64,000 nucleotides of DNA, from the NCBI GenBank assembly GCA_000310025.1, contig FN649759.1, forward strand, positions 877,723 to 941,722, in the 5' to 3' direction. The notes below the pieces were generated by a model, which ran no database searches, was not told where the DNA came from, and saw only the letters and a program-made list of their open reading frames with translations. This document shows positions 34,800 through 47,281 of the stretch, in pieces; position 1 is the first letter of the stretch, and each line of letters starts with the position of its first letter. The stretch is from Ectocarpus siliculosus. Taxonomy: Eukaryota > Sar > Phaeophyceae > Ectocarpales > Ectocarpaceae. Position numbers and translations under genes: made by a program.

Positions 34800-37700
34800 A
34801 ACATCTTTTACCCAAAGAACCTGGAAAGCACCGGCCGTGACGCCTGCCTAGTATTTAGGGTCAGTATTGGGATTCTTGGTCTTGGTTTGAGAGAATGTGT
34901 GTGTGAGGAGGTACTACTATAGACTTCATGGTGGAGACATATCCCCACAGTTGCTCTATCCCATACGAAAGGATTTTTCTCTTGCGCAACACCTCCCACC
35001 TGGCCTTCCGGACGTTGTGTGCGATTGCTGGATGCTCTGTCGATCGTTGTCAATACCATTCAGAATCAAGTTCGACTTTCAACCGCTCCTCTACAAATGA
35101 AGGCAACCACCTCAGGAGGAAACCGGTAGAACAAAACGGAAAAGAGTATCGTTGTGGTTACCTTCTTCCTGTTTTTGTCGCGCAGGGAGAGCTACGTGTC
35201 CTGAAGCTAGGCGAATGTCCTGTGTTGCCACCAATCGGTACTGACAAGTGTCTCTGGCTCTCTCTCTCTTCTCGCCGTCTCTCTCTCTCTTTCTCCTTCC
35301 CCCTTGCGAAAGTGCCAAAGTGAAGTTCAGGAGCTCGTGTCCGGAAAAGATGCAGTGTGTTGTTCACGATCGGGTATGGGTCTATCACGATATAGTGCTG
35401 GTGAGTATCAAGTGCGTTTCAAGTCATATTGGGGGCCGCGACAATATGCTACGCTGCCAGCGTAGACGACACATCACGGTCCCTGTGAAGAGACGCACCG
35501 CCTGCTTTCCTGCACCATGAAGCGAGTACGGTGCACGAGCGTTCAATTGACTTTGGATCAACGGACGGTTCCAATACGTCTGGTATTCCGTTGGTATTGG
35601 CATCGTCAAGCCACGTAGCCCCCTTCCCCTTTTCTCTCGTTCTCCTTGTTGCTAGGGCGGAGAGGGCTCAAGCACAAAGCAACAAGGGTATTGCTGGCAG
35701 TATTGTGCGGCCCAGAAATAATGCATATAGGACAGCGAAAGTGTTGCGATGATGCTGTACAGAGAGCATGGTTTCAAGTATCGTTGACAGAAAACAAGGA
35801 AAAAATGTCAACACATACCAGTAGTGTCCTACACTGCGCCCCGTCCGGTTGTTGCTCTGATATCGGAACGTCCTGGGAGCTAGGCCGGGAATTGAAACAT
35901 CGATGAACTTGATTTCCTTCCAGAAGCTGGTACCTACGGCTGTTCAAGGTGCTTGTTCGAACAGTTCAAAACCGTTTTTTCAAGGGCAACATCGCGGCGG
36001 GATATGGCCTCGGAAGAATACGTTTCAAATAGAGTGACTACGATCGTATGCATTCGGCAAGGAGACACTGCGGTCGACAGCAGCACATGAAACAGTAGTA
36101 AATACTAAATACTACCACCATATTGGTAGACAACATGACAATCATGTTACGCATGTGGAGCAGGAGAACGTTCGATCTGGAATGTTCTTACTTGAGCGGA
36201 GTCATGATGGATAACCAGGGCAAGGGAAACGTCGGAACCAGCTCGCGTGCAGTACGCTCACATCTCCTGCTCGCTCCAACGAAATACTAACTTCTCAAGC
36301 AAACTTATGTACGAGCGTGCATTCTTGCAACTGCATCGTAAGTACGCAAAGCCATGTCTCACCAAAGGTGTCAACGTTCTGCATGCTACAGGTGGAGGGA
36401 CTTGATTCAGGCTGCACCGTCGGAAACGTCAAGGACAGGCAAGCTCAAGCCTTGCAAAACACCTGAGGTTCAGCTGTAAAGAGTTTCAGATAGTCTACTA
36501 GGAGACCTTAACCTGCGGGAGGTCAGGCCGATATCAACAACGACACACATGCCATGGCTCAGCAACATTCACGGCGTTTCCTTTCTTGTTTGGCCGCCCT
36601 CTGAAGAGAAAACGCCCGACCTATATAATTTTGTTTTGCCAGACCTGACATGAAGGCACATTCGTGAACTATTGGAAACAACTTGACGTCCTGAGCATAA
36701 GAAATGCCATGTTCACCATATACGCACGTCGCACACCAATAATTCGATCACACGAAAATCCAAGAGCGTTGGTAGTCGAAGCATAGCGTTGATATCATCT
36801 CTGGATGTCGGTCGAGGCTTAGGGCCAGTTACAACAACATTTGCCCGTTTCTCCTGTACCATGCGGTAAAGATCGGCCGCTGGCGAGCCACAAAACGAAC
36901 CCGCTGTTTTGTTCTGATGCCCAATATTGATTGCCATACAGAGTAAACGAACTAACTGGTATCCCAGGGGCCAATATGGAGGTCGTGATATTTTTCGTTA
37001 ACAACAGCCGCGAGCGTTCTAGCACGGCGGACGACAGCTCTTCCGCAGGGGGTAGCAGCACCGGAGGCAGCAGGGGCAGCGAGAGGAGGCGCAAGTCAAG
37101 GGAACAAGGCCCGATATCTCTTTGCCTCTGGACTCCGGCTAAATGTCAGTCGCACCGACGTTTTTCACCCGCACACGGCGAAAATCCTTAAATCCGAAGA
37201 ACACGTAGTACAGTATTTATTGCAACGCCGCGTCGTTTCAGACGGCACGAACCCAGTCTTGCTTTGCTAAGCATCGCACAATACATCTTAGAAACGCTTC
37301 ATTATGCGCGGTAAACAGTTATGAACGTTTCACATCGTAATGGGTATAATTTGTGCCAAATCGACGAAGAACCGCTTCAACCGTTGTGACTACATCTCCC
37401 CCCACTCTCGCGCCCCATTTTCTCTCTACCCCCCACGGTCCCGCCTTGCACAACGAGAAGCTGGTAGGGACAAAAGGTTTCTCGTGACCGTGGCTGCGAA
37501 TCCGGCGTAGTAACAGGCACCCCGCAGCATCACCTTCGGCAGTTTGTGTTCTTGAAGTAGGTTGTGAGAGGAAATATAGCAAAGGTCAACAATTAGAGCG
37601 AAATTGTCCTGAAACGTTTCCACGGGCACTAGAAGGAAAAGGAACCTGAACACTACTCTGAACGCGTGACGTAAACTGCGTGAAGACCGCGTGAAGAGGT

Positions 37701-37800
37701 CGGAAGCTTGGAAATGGGGACGGGGGGGCAAGGGAGCGAGGAATGGGAGGGAGAAGGGTAATAGAATAACCCTGTCCGGGTTCATGGAGGTGACAACCAG
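34800..37800. other. Gene-poor 3 kb
   Basis: No gene supported. CT-rich runs occur at 35255-35305. A plus frame at 36976-37189 begins MEVVIFFVNNSRERSS and is Ser/Gly-rich, but it has no splice context or known motif. Nothing else stands out. Confidence 0.35.
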
Positions 37801-37803
37801 CGT

Positions 37804-38334
37804 TCAAGGAGGGGGATGATTTCGAATTTCGCGATATGAGTAGGAATACTGCGTGGGCTCCGTTGAAACCATCCATAAGGACAGTATTGCGGTTGAGATA
37901 GTACGAGGAAGACAAGCAACAACAACAAAGGGTATACGCGAATCATTAGCTGCAAGCAAGATCGACACGCAGAAAGGGGAGACCCAAGCAAACACCGCAG
38001 CGGTGGCGAGAACTCCACACAGCATATTGATTGCTGTGGCCAAGCGGCTCGATGGGGTGACGGGAGTAGAAGATGATTGCCTGGGCGGGCGACGACCCGG
38101 GGTCTGATTGCGCAAGCACACTACCTCGACCTTGCTCGAGAGCTTGACGAGTTTGAGAGAACCGATCATCAAAGGAGAGTAAACAAATGCCCACCGCGGA
38201 CTAAAATTCAAAGAGGACAACAACGGCATCAAAGGAACCGAGGCGACAAGATAATATGTGGCAAGAAAACCAACGTGTATAGCTTCGGTGCCCCGAGCGG
38301 AGAGTTGACGCTGCGGCCGCCGCTGCCGCCGCAT
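37804..38334 (-). CDS. Possible multi-pass membrane protein exon
   Basis: A 176-codon minus frame with alternating hydrophobic stretches: GFLATYYLVASVPLMPLLSS, an RWAFVYSPLMIG segment, NMLCGVLATAAVFAWVSPF and IPFVVVACLPRTIS. The WxFVYSPLMI block loosely recalls the WxxVFxPLWI signature of TMEM185-like proteins, but this is weak. A possible acceptor (TTTGAATTTTAG) lies inside the frame, so the true exon may begin at about residue 45. An overlapping frame on the same strand is also hydrophobic, which lowers confidence. Confidence 0.25.
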   Translation of the reverse strand: MRRQRRPQRQLSARGTEAIHVGFLATYYLVASVPLMPLLSSLNFSPRWAFVYSPLMIGSLKLVKLSSKVEVVCLRNQTPGRRPPRQSSSTPVTPSSRLATAINMLCGVLATAAVFAWVSPFCVSILLAANDSRIPFVVVACLPRTISTAILSLWMVSTEPTQYSYSYREIRNHPPP

Positions 38335-38339
38335 ATGTC

Positions 38340-40055
38340 ACCAAGAGAAGCTCGAAATCCGCGCGAAAGCGGCCGGTGAGAAGGGACATCAAAGGATAGA
38401 ATCCACCGCCACTCTGGCACCGTCCCTTCAACCGACCAGGCGACCAGCAGAGATTCGGGGATGGTTCCCTCTGACGAAAAATCCTCAACCGCTGGCAGGG
38501 GAGTTAGACGGCAACAATGGAGGCGGAGGCTGCACACGTAGCAGTCGAAGGCCGTGAACACCTTCTCGCTTCACCATGGACGCCTCTGGATGATTGAGGG
38601 GCAAAGGGACTCAGGGGAGGGTAACCTGGGAGAAAAAGAAGGCTGAGCAAGCCAAGGTCAAGGTCGAGCTCTAGGAGCAGGGGAAGCAATTGAGGGAGGC
38701 GGGGCATAAGGTTGGGGTTGTGGTTTAGGCGTTCGTATCAGCGCCGATTTCAACCGGAGCAGGACCGACAGTGGTAGCGAGTATAAGAGTGACAATGACG
38801 GTGATGGTGGTGGTCGAAGAAGAGGGGTTCGGGGCACAGAACCGGCATTGTTAGTAGTCGAGACGGAGCGGGGAAGTATGGCCTGTGTCCCGAAGAGAGA
38901 CCGGGAAGCGAGCCAGACCCACCGTTGGAACCGATAGTAAAATTGGGACTTGACGGATGAATGACAAGACCGTGGTGCATGTACACTCGCACGGGGGTCG
39001 GTTCCATGTAGGGTGGTGTGGTGATAGAGTTGAAAGTGGTGCGGCTGCTTGTTGCTGCCATGGAACCGCTCACGTCTTGATGAAACACAAGAAGAGAAAA
39101 TATGATCGTTGTGCGCCGTGAGGCGATTGCTCGAAAAATATACTAGTGTGAGAACGATTCTCTCATTCATCGGACGAGGCGGGCGTGTTTGCCGAGAATG
39201 ACAATCTCTGCGATGCTCTGTACGACGATGCAGTACAGGAAGCGATGGTATATACAATAGCAAGTGTAGGTTGGTGCAAAACCCATGCTGTTGCACCCGC
39301 GTGTAGCTTGGTGTAAAGACCACGCAGGTATCTGTACGGCACCGCAAAGTGTTGTTGGACCATGGGGTGTGTTTCCCTGCTTTCGAAATGATTCGCCAAC
39401 CATTCTTTGTCATACGTTGGCTGTGAGGCGACACGTGATGGGTTTGTTGGTGCATGCAAACGTTTGTTTTTGGGTTTCATTGTATGCGGGAATAGAGGGA
39501 GCGATCTATTGGTGGATCTACATTGATTGCCTCTATCGTGTTGTTGCATTTTCGTCGTTGCATGACATAGAAAAACGAAATAATGGTATCGTTCAGCGAC
39601 CCTCCATGACAAGTAGGGACGCCATCAGGCGAATGTGCTTGCCGCACCGTGTGCCGGCCGCATCACCAGCAGTTTTGATTCACAAACCAAGCGTTGAGTA
39701 GGAAACGCTAAACGACGAGACCACCCTGCGTGTAAAGCACAACCCAGCCTGCTCGATACGTCCGCCCATTCCGGTTATTCTCGTACCGCAATGAAGCAAC
39801 CAACAAGCTGGTCATCGTCTACCGTATGCATTGGCTCGTCTTGGAGATGAGACCAATCTCAGATAAACGGCAGCACATCGAGACTACCCATCAAATGGAA
39901 CAAGGTCGTAGGACCCCGTGTAAACACGCCTGCCTACATCCTGCGTCACATCCACGCGAGCGACAAATACGCCGTCAACCCATCCATCCACATGACACTC
40001 ATACATCGAGAAAACAGACGGACCCCTTGGTGACATGTTTACACCCGTCGACACC
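38340..40055. other. Unassigned sequence downstream of the USP-like gene
   Basis: Several minus frames (for example 39067-38750, with MAATSSRTTFNSITT and a His-rich end) are open but unrecognised. The 3' untranslated region of the USP-like gene should lie just left of 40064. Confidence 0.35.
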
Positions 40056-40063
40056 GTCAACGT

Positions 40064-43000
40064 CTAGACACTGCCGCGCTTGGCGTAGCGCAGTATGTGG
40101 GCGTTGTTGGTCAGGACATCCCGCTCGTTTACATCGACCTCGTCTTGGCCGTTGTGGCGAATCCACCTTCCGCCCGGTGAGCGGGTGTAGGCCACCCAGT
40201 CCGAAGAGGCAGCGGAACTTTGTCCGTGTATCACACCGACCAGATCGTAGCAATTCGCGCCAGGAGGATCTGTGCACCGTAGACGGACACGGGATGAGAG
40301 GAGTGGTGGGATTAGCCGGCTTTCTGTTCTGCCCTCTCATTACCATTGTCATTTTTCAAGAGTCCGTTGGCAAAATGAATCGAAGTCACCTATTCCTCTT
40401 GCTTGGGATTGACACACACACATACTTTTCATCGGTAAGTTCTCAGCCAAACACCATTTATAGCTATCGCTCGGTGTATCCGCGTGTCACGTGTTCTCGT
40501 CGCTTTTGCTAAGGGCCCCACCTGGAGTCCGACTGAAGGTTGGCTCTACGTTGCTTGTCTCCAAAGAAAAAGCGATAACTCTTCAGTGTTTCCTTCCCTT
40601 ATGTGCAAACTACCACAAACGCGGTGACCGACTCGTGGAAAGCTCTATACATTCCCAATCGACCGATCCGTGCATTCTATGTGTACGGCGAAGAATTGCA
40701 ACCGTTTTGTGACTGGGTGTACCTCGTCTTTCGGTGAAGCGGTTCATGCCGAGGATGGTGGGGATAATCACTTTCACGGCATCTTGGGAGTTCCTGCGGG
40801 ATTTGCGGCGGAACAACCATGGGACAAGGAGATCAACGAAGGGAAAGGAGCGACTTCATAGTCCCCGGATCTACGTCCTCGTCTCTCTTTCACCCGTGCC
40901 TTGCCGCGGCCCCACCTTCCACTCCCACTCATACCTTTGTTCGCGAGATCGTTCCAGAGAGAACAGAAGGGTGGAAGGCGCGTCCCGAAGGTACTGCCAG
41001 CGAATATTCATAAGGCCCCCCTGATGACAGCGTATTCCGAAAGACACAGTACAATCGCATGCGCGCGGACGGGGGGGGGGGGTAATCGTCAACATAGCGA
41101 TTTTCCTTTAGCGTACCACCAACGACGGGACACGTCGAGTTTTCCGGTCACCAACAAGTTGATCGACTCTCTGGCTGAGCGAAAAGCCTGGAGGATACAC
41201 AAGAGCTGTCGCTGTTTTCGCGCGCCACGTGGGACAAGTAATGTACACCCCTCAATGCTACGCACGCCAGATCAGATTGTACAGCGGCCCAACTCAGAAG
41301 TGCCATAGCGGACAATAACTCACAGTTTCGTTTTGCGAGCACCACCCGCAGTACTCGGAGGGGCCATGAAACAGTCCCTGTGTTTGTATATCACAAGCCA
41401 AGGCGAGAAACAGAGGTTAAGGCGTGGGGTTCTCCGTCAGGAGTGTTTCACCCAAATCGCGCTTCCTCCCAACCCTGCGCCAAGAAAGTACGGCCGCTGG
41501 CTGATCAGAGAGATGGCGACACCGTCTATACCTTATAACACAGCCTCGTTGAACCTTTTCAGGGGGGCGTACAGAGCATGACTTGGGAATAAAGCCCCGG
41601 GCAGCTCTTGGGGAATGCACCCGGACGGGGGGCATTTGTGAAAGGAGCCCCAAAGACGAAGAGACCCCCTTTCATTCACGGTGTATAGCATACAACCAAA
41701 CTTTGAACAGTGCCCCGACCTTATGCTCGAAACCTTGATTCAACATATGCCACACCGTAAAGCATCACACACTGTACCTTGCTAAGCAAGTTGACCAAAG
41801 CGTAGCGTCCAACGCTCCCTGAGGTCGGCCCGGGGACGGGGTTTGGTACCGCGACCTTGATGATATTGTTGCTGTAGGTTGGCCTGATGCCCTGAAAAAA
41901 TGAACAAAACACACGTTCGTTAACTAGGTGAAATCGCAGGCGATCTGGCATAGCCCCATCACACCCCAATGACAACGCTGATTCGATCGCGGCTTGTCGG
42001 TCATTCATTCACCACAAAAGGCGACCGATCGCTCTGCGGAGTGTGGCGTCTTGCGTTAGCCCTGCAGAACGTTCCGGCACCTGGCCAACGTCGCATCGAT
42101 ACCATGCACTTAGGTAAAATTGAACGCTGTAACTCACATGTCCGCAGCACTCGCAAAAGAAGAGTCGCTCAACCTTACACGCCGTTGCCCTGAGAGGCTC
42201 GGTCAACGTCGTGCGCTGCCAACAAAAAGGGGGAGGTGGCGGAGAGAGGGGGGTGCGAGAGCGTGCTACTGTAGTTGTCGCTGGCGTACATAGAACCATG
42301 ACAATCGATGGCGGCACATGCGCCTCACGCGGACCAACCAACGTCAAACATAACCGCTGGTCATGCTCGAAACATACCGAGTCAACCGCAACACCGAAGC
42401 ATATTGTAGGTCAAATCCACTCGTGCATCAGTCGACACGCTCTCAGAAGGCCAACGACACAGCGAATACAAGAACACAGACCCATCCCGGTCTGCCCGGT
42501 GTCTCTACTCAGGGACCCTCGTTTGCGAGCAACCCTAACTGGTTGCCAAGCATCGAACAAAAAAGTGTTCCCCGCTGCATGTTAACCCCCATCGTGCTTC
42601 ATCACCATTAGTGGGAGCAAATGCCAGCCATCACACTCACATTGAAACGTGCTGTGCAGCGTGTGAGCTCGCTGAAGAGCTTCTCGAGGACGGCCGCGGG
42701 GTCCACAGACGACCGGTCGCCCACCTGCGGAGTGTCAGTTTCATTTTGGGCATGTCCTTGCATTTGAGTTTGAGAAAACCAAGCATGCAGCAATCACGGG
42801 TTGAAAAGGACGCGGAACGTCTTGAGTCGAACGACCCCTTGGTAGGGGGGAAACGTTCTTGGTCATGCACTAACCCTTGGTGTTGTGTTGATGACAACGT
42901 TTTCTGGCACCCTACGAAAATCCGGACTGTCGGGCGCTCACCTCGAACATGGCCCTGAGAGACACCGCGTTGTTTCCCGGAACGTTTCCGCACTGCAGCT

Positions 43001-45186
43001 CGAGAAGTGCCTCCCTGAATGCCGGCACGGGGCGGAGGATCTGCAGCACCGCCTTTAGGACGTCCCCGGTGTTGGAAGGGCTACCTACCCGCCTGCAATG
43101 CCACGTAGAGATTCAAGTGTCAACAGGGTGTTCAGCGAGGGCATCACGTGGAGACGATAGGTACGCGAATGATGATTGAGATTCAAAGCGCTGCAGTGGC
43201 GATCGCGAAAAATCAGCTAGACGAATGCAACGTGATGATGTGTGTTGTTTCGGGTCAGGAAAGACGAGATCGCCTCTGTATGTAGAGCGTCGACGCACAT
43301 CGTGGTAGGATGGCCTAGGCTCTCCGAAACCAGGCCTGGTGCGCGACGTGAATGGTCGGCCCCGACGCCGCCGTTGTGCGGCCTGTGGGGCCTGTTTGGC
43401 CTGCTTCCACCGGTCCTCGCCCTTGGGGGCGATGTCGTCTGCTGCTGCTCCCGTGCTGTGCTCGATGAACGGCCGAGATGCTGACGAATCGCTCCCAGCT
43501 GCAAATGGCCATTCCCGAGGATTCGACCAGTGCCCCTACCACCATTGTCGTTGCAACGAGCACCCCCACCCACGCGTTTCCTCATACCTGACGCCTGGAA
43601 CAGCACCCCCGGGGATATGAATTAGATTGGGGTGAGGGAGGCAGGGTGTGTGAGGTGGTTGTCTTGCCGAAAAACGTATCTAGCCACATCCCGATCCAAC
43701 CACACGTACGTGAGCTCCTGTGCTAATGGAAAGTAATGCAACGAACCCTGTTCTACCAAGATGTGTATGTTGTCGGGGACCGTGTCATCAATGGGCCAGG
43801 AGGTATCGCAATCAAGCCCACGGGGGAGCGGGGCGGGCATTGAAGCTCGCTTGGTGTGCCATACGCTTGCAAGGCGCCTCCTGAACCACTACAGCCTTAA
43901 GGTGTGCAGGACACCACAGGCTGCAGGGCTGCAGGGGTTAGACATAAGTGTGGACCGACTGTAGTACTTGCGAGAATAGAAAAGACGTACCGGATAAGCA
44001 GCAAGGGAACGTCGGGGCGGGGCAACGATCACTTGATGAAAAACCAAGCGAAATAATGATTGGGGTCAAGAATAGTGACCACCTTGTGCTTACCGTCGAT
44101 CGCGATGCGTATAGCTTCCTCATGCTCACCGCCTTGTCAGGCGACGCATAGAAGTCCACGATGAGTCGTGCCGTAGTTCGTTCCACATGGACGACGAGCC
44201 CTGGGATTTGGAGCGATCGGCCGTCGGCAGAGGCCCATTCCCGGAGTGATTCCGGGAGCGGGAGACAGGCCGGCATCAGCAAGTTTTCGATCGCTGGCGA
44301 TGTCGCTGCGCAGATGAGCAGCGGGGAAGATGAAGTTGTAGCTCGAGCTGGAGGTCTCGTGAGCAGCACTCGTAGGGCGCGGGAGATATGAACCAGACGC
44401 GTAAAAAACTCCTCGCGCGCAATGCTGTTCCTGAAGGCAACGGCGTTGCGTTTCCTCCTGCGCCTGTGAGTGGACCGGGTATCACCAAGCATCAGATTTT
44501 GTGATTGCGACATTTTGTGTGTTTCCGGCACGGGTTTGAATTCCACGGGGTAGATATGAACAGCCCGGATCGTCCTGACATGTACAATATGTGTCGATGT
44601 CCTTGGGCTACCATGTGTGCATCTACATAACACAATGATTGAATTCGAGTTACCCACCTCTTCCTGACCATCTTCCGGGCCACGGCGAAGACGAGCAATA
44701 TCGTCAAAGAGACACATCCGACCGTCGTGCAGTACCTCGCCATAGTCCACCCTTCCCGGGAGTTTGGCGGTATGTGGGGGACAGATTTTGTGTCGACGAG
44801 GATGGAGGGGCAGTTCTCCTCAAGCATAAGGCATGACCACCTTTGGAAACTAGTGTATCTGGCGCCACGTGCATACAACGTAGAGTTTGGGTGAGAAAAA
44901 GGGGTCGTTAGCAACGCTCAAGGCATCAAATACACGTTGCTTGATGAACGAGACGAAGGCGCCCGCATACGGCATCTCTTTTCATATAACGTGCAACGAT
45001 CCTACACGTGACTTCACTCGTGTACAACTACGTTACAACTACCGTAGTTCCTGTGCTAGCTCCGGAGCACCGGCTTGACGGCACCTACCTCTCGCTCTCG
45101 TGAGGTGGACTTTTGAAGAGGAATGTCAGGCCCTTCCCGATGCCGCCAAGGGCAGAGCGGACAAGACCCAAGTGAAAGAACCCCAT
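40064..45186 (-). CDS. Membrane-anchored USP-fold protein with altered catalytic residues
   Basis: Twelve exons: 45186-45089, 44858-44658, 44463-44094, 43888-43710, 43092-42942, 42724-42641, 42215-42138, 41891-41778, 41377-41324, 41187-41117, 40793-40723, 40269-40064. They sum to 1677 bases, a frame of 558 residues ending in TAG, and phases match at every join. Residues 76-93 form a likely membrane helix followed by a basic run. From about 285 the order is that of ubiquitin-specific proteases: NTGDVLKAVLQIL and VPAFREALLEL; SSVDPAAVLEKLF; two CxxC pairs (382/385, 435/438); YDLVGVIHG; DWVAYTRSPGGRWIRHN; AHILRYAKR. The box normally holding the catalytic Cys (NTCY) reads NTGDV. The His of GHYxAY is Asp514 (SDWVAY). 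Asn530 is kept, and no QQDxxEF box was found. I infer a ubiquitin-binding pseudoprotease. Exon 3 could start six bases later. USP identity is by motif only. Confidence 0.65.
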
Positions 45187-45189
45187 GTT

Positions 45190-46230
45190 GCAGTTGTAGT
45201 AGCAATTCGCTTGCGATGGCTTGCGTTGATCACTGAACTGGCTGTGGGGGGTGAAGTATGGTTGTGACTTGTGGGGACGTGCAAAAAGAGCATTGGCGTC
45301 GGATGAGCACGTGTGGATCTTTAATCGAGACTGCGGGGTTGAACCGGCAGTGACGATCGTTCAGACCCCTGTGTTGCACCGACAGAGTGTTGTCACATAC
45401 GTCCGGGGTTGACCCGATATAACACACGGATTGCGAGCTGTCAAGTTCCACACACGGGCTCATAGAGTAGTGCCGGTACAGACAAATGCCGTGGTGATTG
45501 TTGTGCCGGTTTGCAACGTTGGTGAAACGATCATATATTTCTTGTCAGATGTTCTATCGGTTCGCGTCGTGCTGAAGTTGTCAGAACCTGTTCATTTATT
45601 TCGTTCGCCAGTTCACCTCTCACCCCCCCCCACGCTGCTGGTGAAGCAACAGGATTCGGACTTCGCGTGAGAAATCCCCCGCTTGAGAACTTCTCGTACA
45701 CAGTCGGCTGAACATTGTCGAGTCTCGCAATGTATGTGAAGCCTCGAATATATGATCCAGACTACGATCAAACGAACCTCCAGACGATGATGAGAGCAAT
45801 CACGTGTTCTCATCGTCATCGTGGAAGGGCAGAAACAGCAGTCAATATTATTACTGCGATTTCTCGCTCGATATTCCTCTTTGCACCTCCTTCTAGGCAG
45901 TTCGACTGTGGGTATATCTCGAATGGGTAGTCTTTCTGTGTGTGCACTTATTTTTCCTAATACCCTGCCCTATGGCCGCGTCACCACGCCCCCCCGTCCC
46001 CCACATGGACTTCCTCTCCATCCACACGCCGAACACAGCAGCTCCACTTGGCTCCACAGGAAAAATTCTGAAACACGGAAGGCACCCCCCCCCTGTTTTC
46101 GGTGTACAGATGACGGAGCCCCGTTCACGCGTGATGTGCTGTGTCATGTGGAGCTAGGCATGGACTGACCGTGCAGAGTCAAGCAGCAGTCTGACACAAG
46201 TCGGTGACTGTAGTGCGTGTGCTACAGCAG
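45190..46230. promoter_or_regulatory. Divergent intergenic region
   Basis: About 1 kb separates the start codon of the minus-strand USP-like gene (45186) from that of the plus-strand plastid-targeted gene (46235), so it should hold both promoters. No TATA box or initiator could be assigned. Two TGCCGGT words (45470 and 45505) resemble those at 5.4 kb. Confidence 0.35.
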
Positions 46231-46234
46231 TGCC

Positions 46235-47064
46235 ATGGATCGCTTCAGGGGAGTGCTTCTGGGCATTGCGAATGCCTTGCTTTGTATCCAGCACGCTGCA
46301 TCCTTTGCCGTGCAGCAGCCCATCCTAGCATCACCATCGGTGCAGCATCATGTAACCACGGCAGCGGGCAGGGCTAGCGGAAGTGCCCTTGTGATGCTGA
46401 GATCCCGTGGTGACCAAAGAAGGCGCGGTGGAAGCAGCAGGAATAGAAGAGACATCTCCAGGGGTGCAGCAGCGGTGACCACGCTTCGAATCAGCGAGGA
46501 AGACAGAGAGAGAGACCTCAAATTTGAACGCGAACTCGATCGAGATGCACAGCGATGGATCAACGGTGATGCGAAGAAGCAGGAGCTCTGGAACAAGGCC
46601 AAATCTTGGCGGAACCTCAATAAATGTGAGAGTATGGCTGTCAACATACACATACGCATGGGCGGGCGATAGGTGACCTGGGGCGATGGCGTGTTTTTCT
46701 GGCGAGGAAAACGCGAGCATCATTGTTGTGCACCGTTGTCGGAGGTACGCAATAATCATCGTGGGCTCGAAGGTCAAGTTCAACAACCCCTGGTAATGCA
46801 CCGATGTACTACACATGTAGACTGTAGGTAGTGCACGCTGCTCGGCGCGTCGGCTCCGGTGTGCGGGCTATATGCTCAGCCCCCAAATGCTGTGGGCAGT
46901 TGATTCCTTGTTCCATGCAAGACGCAGGACGCACTTGGTATGGGGGGTATGCCGCCGATGCCGCCAAGGAACATGTTGCTGCTGCTGCTGCTGTAGGTCC
47001 CGCCGCAACAGATGGACCAAAGGGCCCAGACCGCGTTCGCGAGGAGTGTAGAGTTAATCTATGA
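46235..47064 (+). CDS. Plastid-targeted protein of unknown function, two exons
   Basis: Exon 1 (46235-46625, ATG after CAGTGCC) ends before GTGAGA in phase 1. Exon 2 (46922-47064) follows a GCAAG acceptor and ends in TGA. Together they give 177 residues. The start MDRFRGVLLGIANALLCIQHAAS is a signal peptide, followed by the AASF|AVQQP junction and a Ser/Arg-rich, acid-poor stretch. This is the bipartite ER-plus-transit leader with conserved Phe used in stramenopiles for import into the complex plastid. The mature part is highly charged (EEDRERDLKFERELDRDAQRW, KKQELWNKAKSWRNL), probably helical, then WYGGYAADAAKEHVAAAAAVG. No known domain was recognised. A CAG acceptor eight bases downstream would create a stop, which favours the AAG site. 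Confidence 0.65.
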
Positions 47065-47091
47065 ATTGAGGGGTGGGGGTCGTGTCCGTTA

Positions 47092-47102
47092 CCCTAACCC
47101 TA
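47092..47102. repeat. Short CCCTAACCCTA motif
   Basis: About two units of a TTAGGG-type telomere-like word followed by C-rich sequence. Too short to call an interstitial telomere. Confidence 0.3.
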
Positions 47103-47281
47103 CCCCCCAACCCCACCCGACCCCCTACTAAAACCAAGCTTAAGTTTATTGCGAAGGCTACCTACTGGCTGCTGTGACGAGTTTATACTATACTTTCCGT
47201 TGCCCTTCTTTTGACGGCCTTCACGTCGCTTGGTCCTGCCGCTCGATTTTGGCCGCAGTGCTCCTTGCGCGCGAGGAGGCA

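Noticed and set aside
37804-38334. TMEM185 homologue
   Set aside because: Only one short block resembles the family; kept as a low-confidence membrane exon without a family name.
43217-43606. Additional exon of the USP-like gene
   Set aside because: Open frames exist, but all acceptors in the needed phase lead to stops or odd sequence; splicing 43710 directly to 43092 keeps the frame and the USP order.
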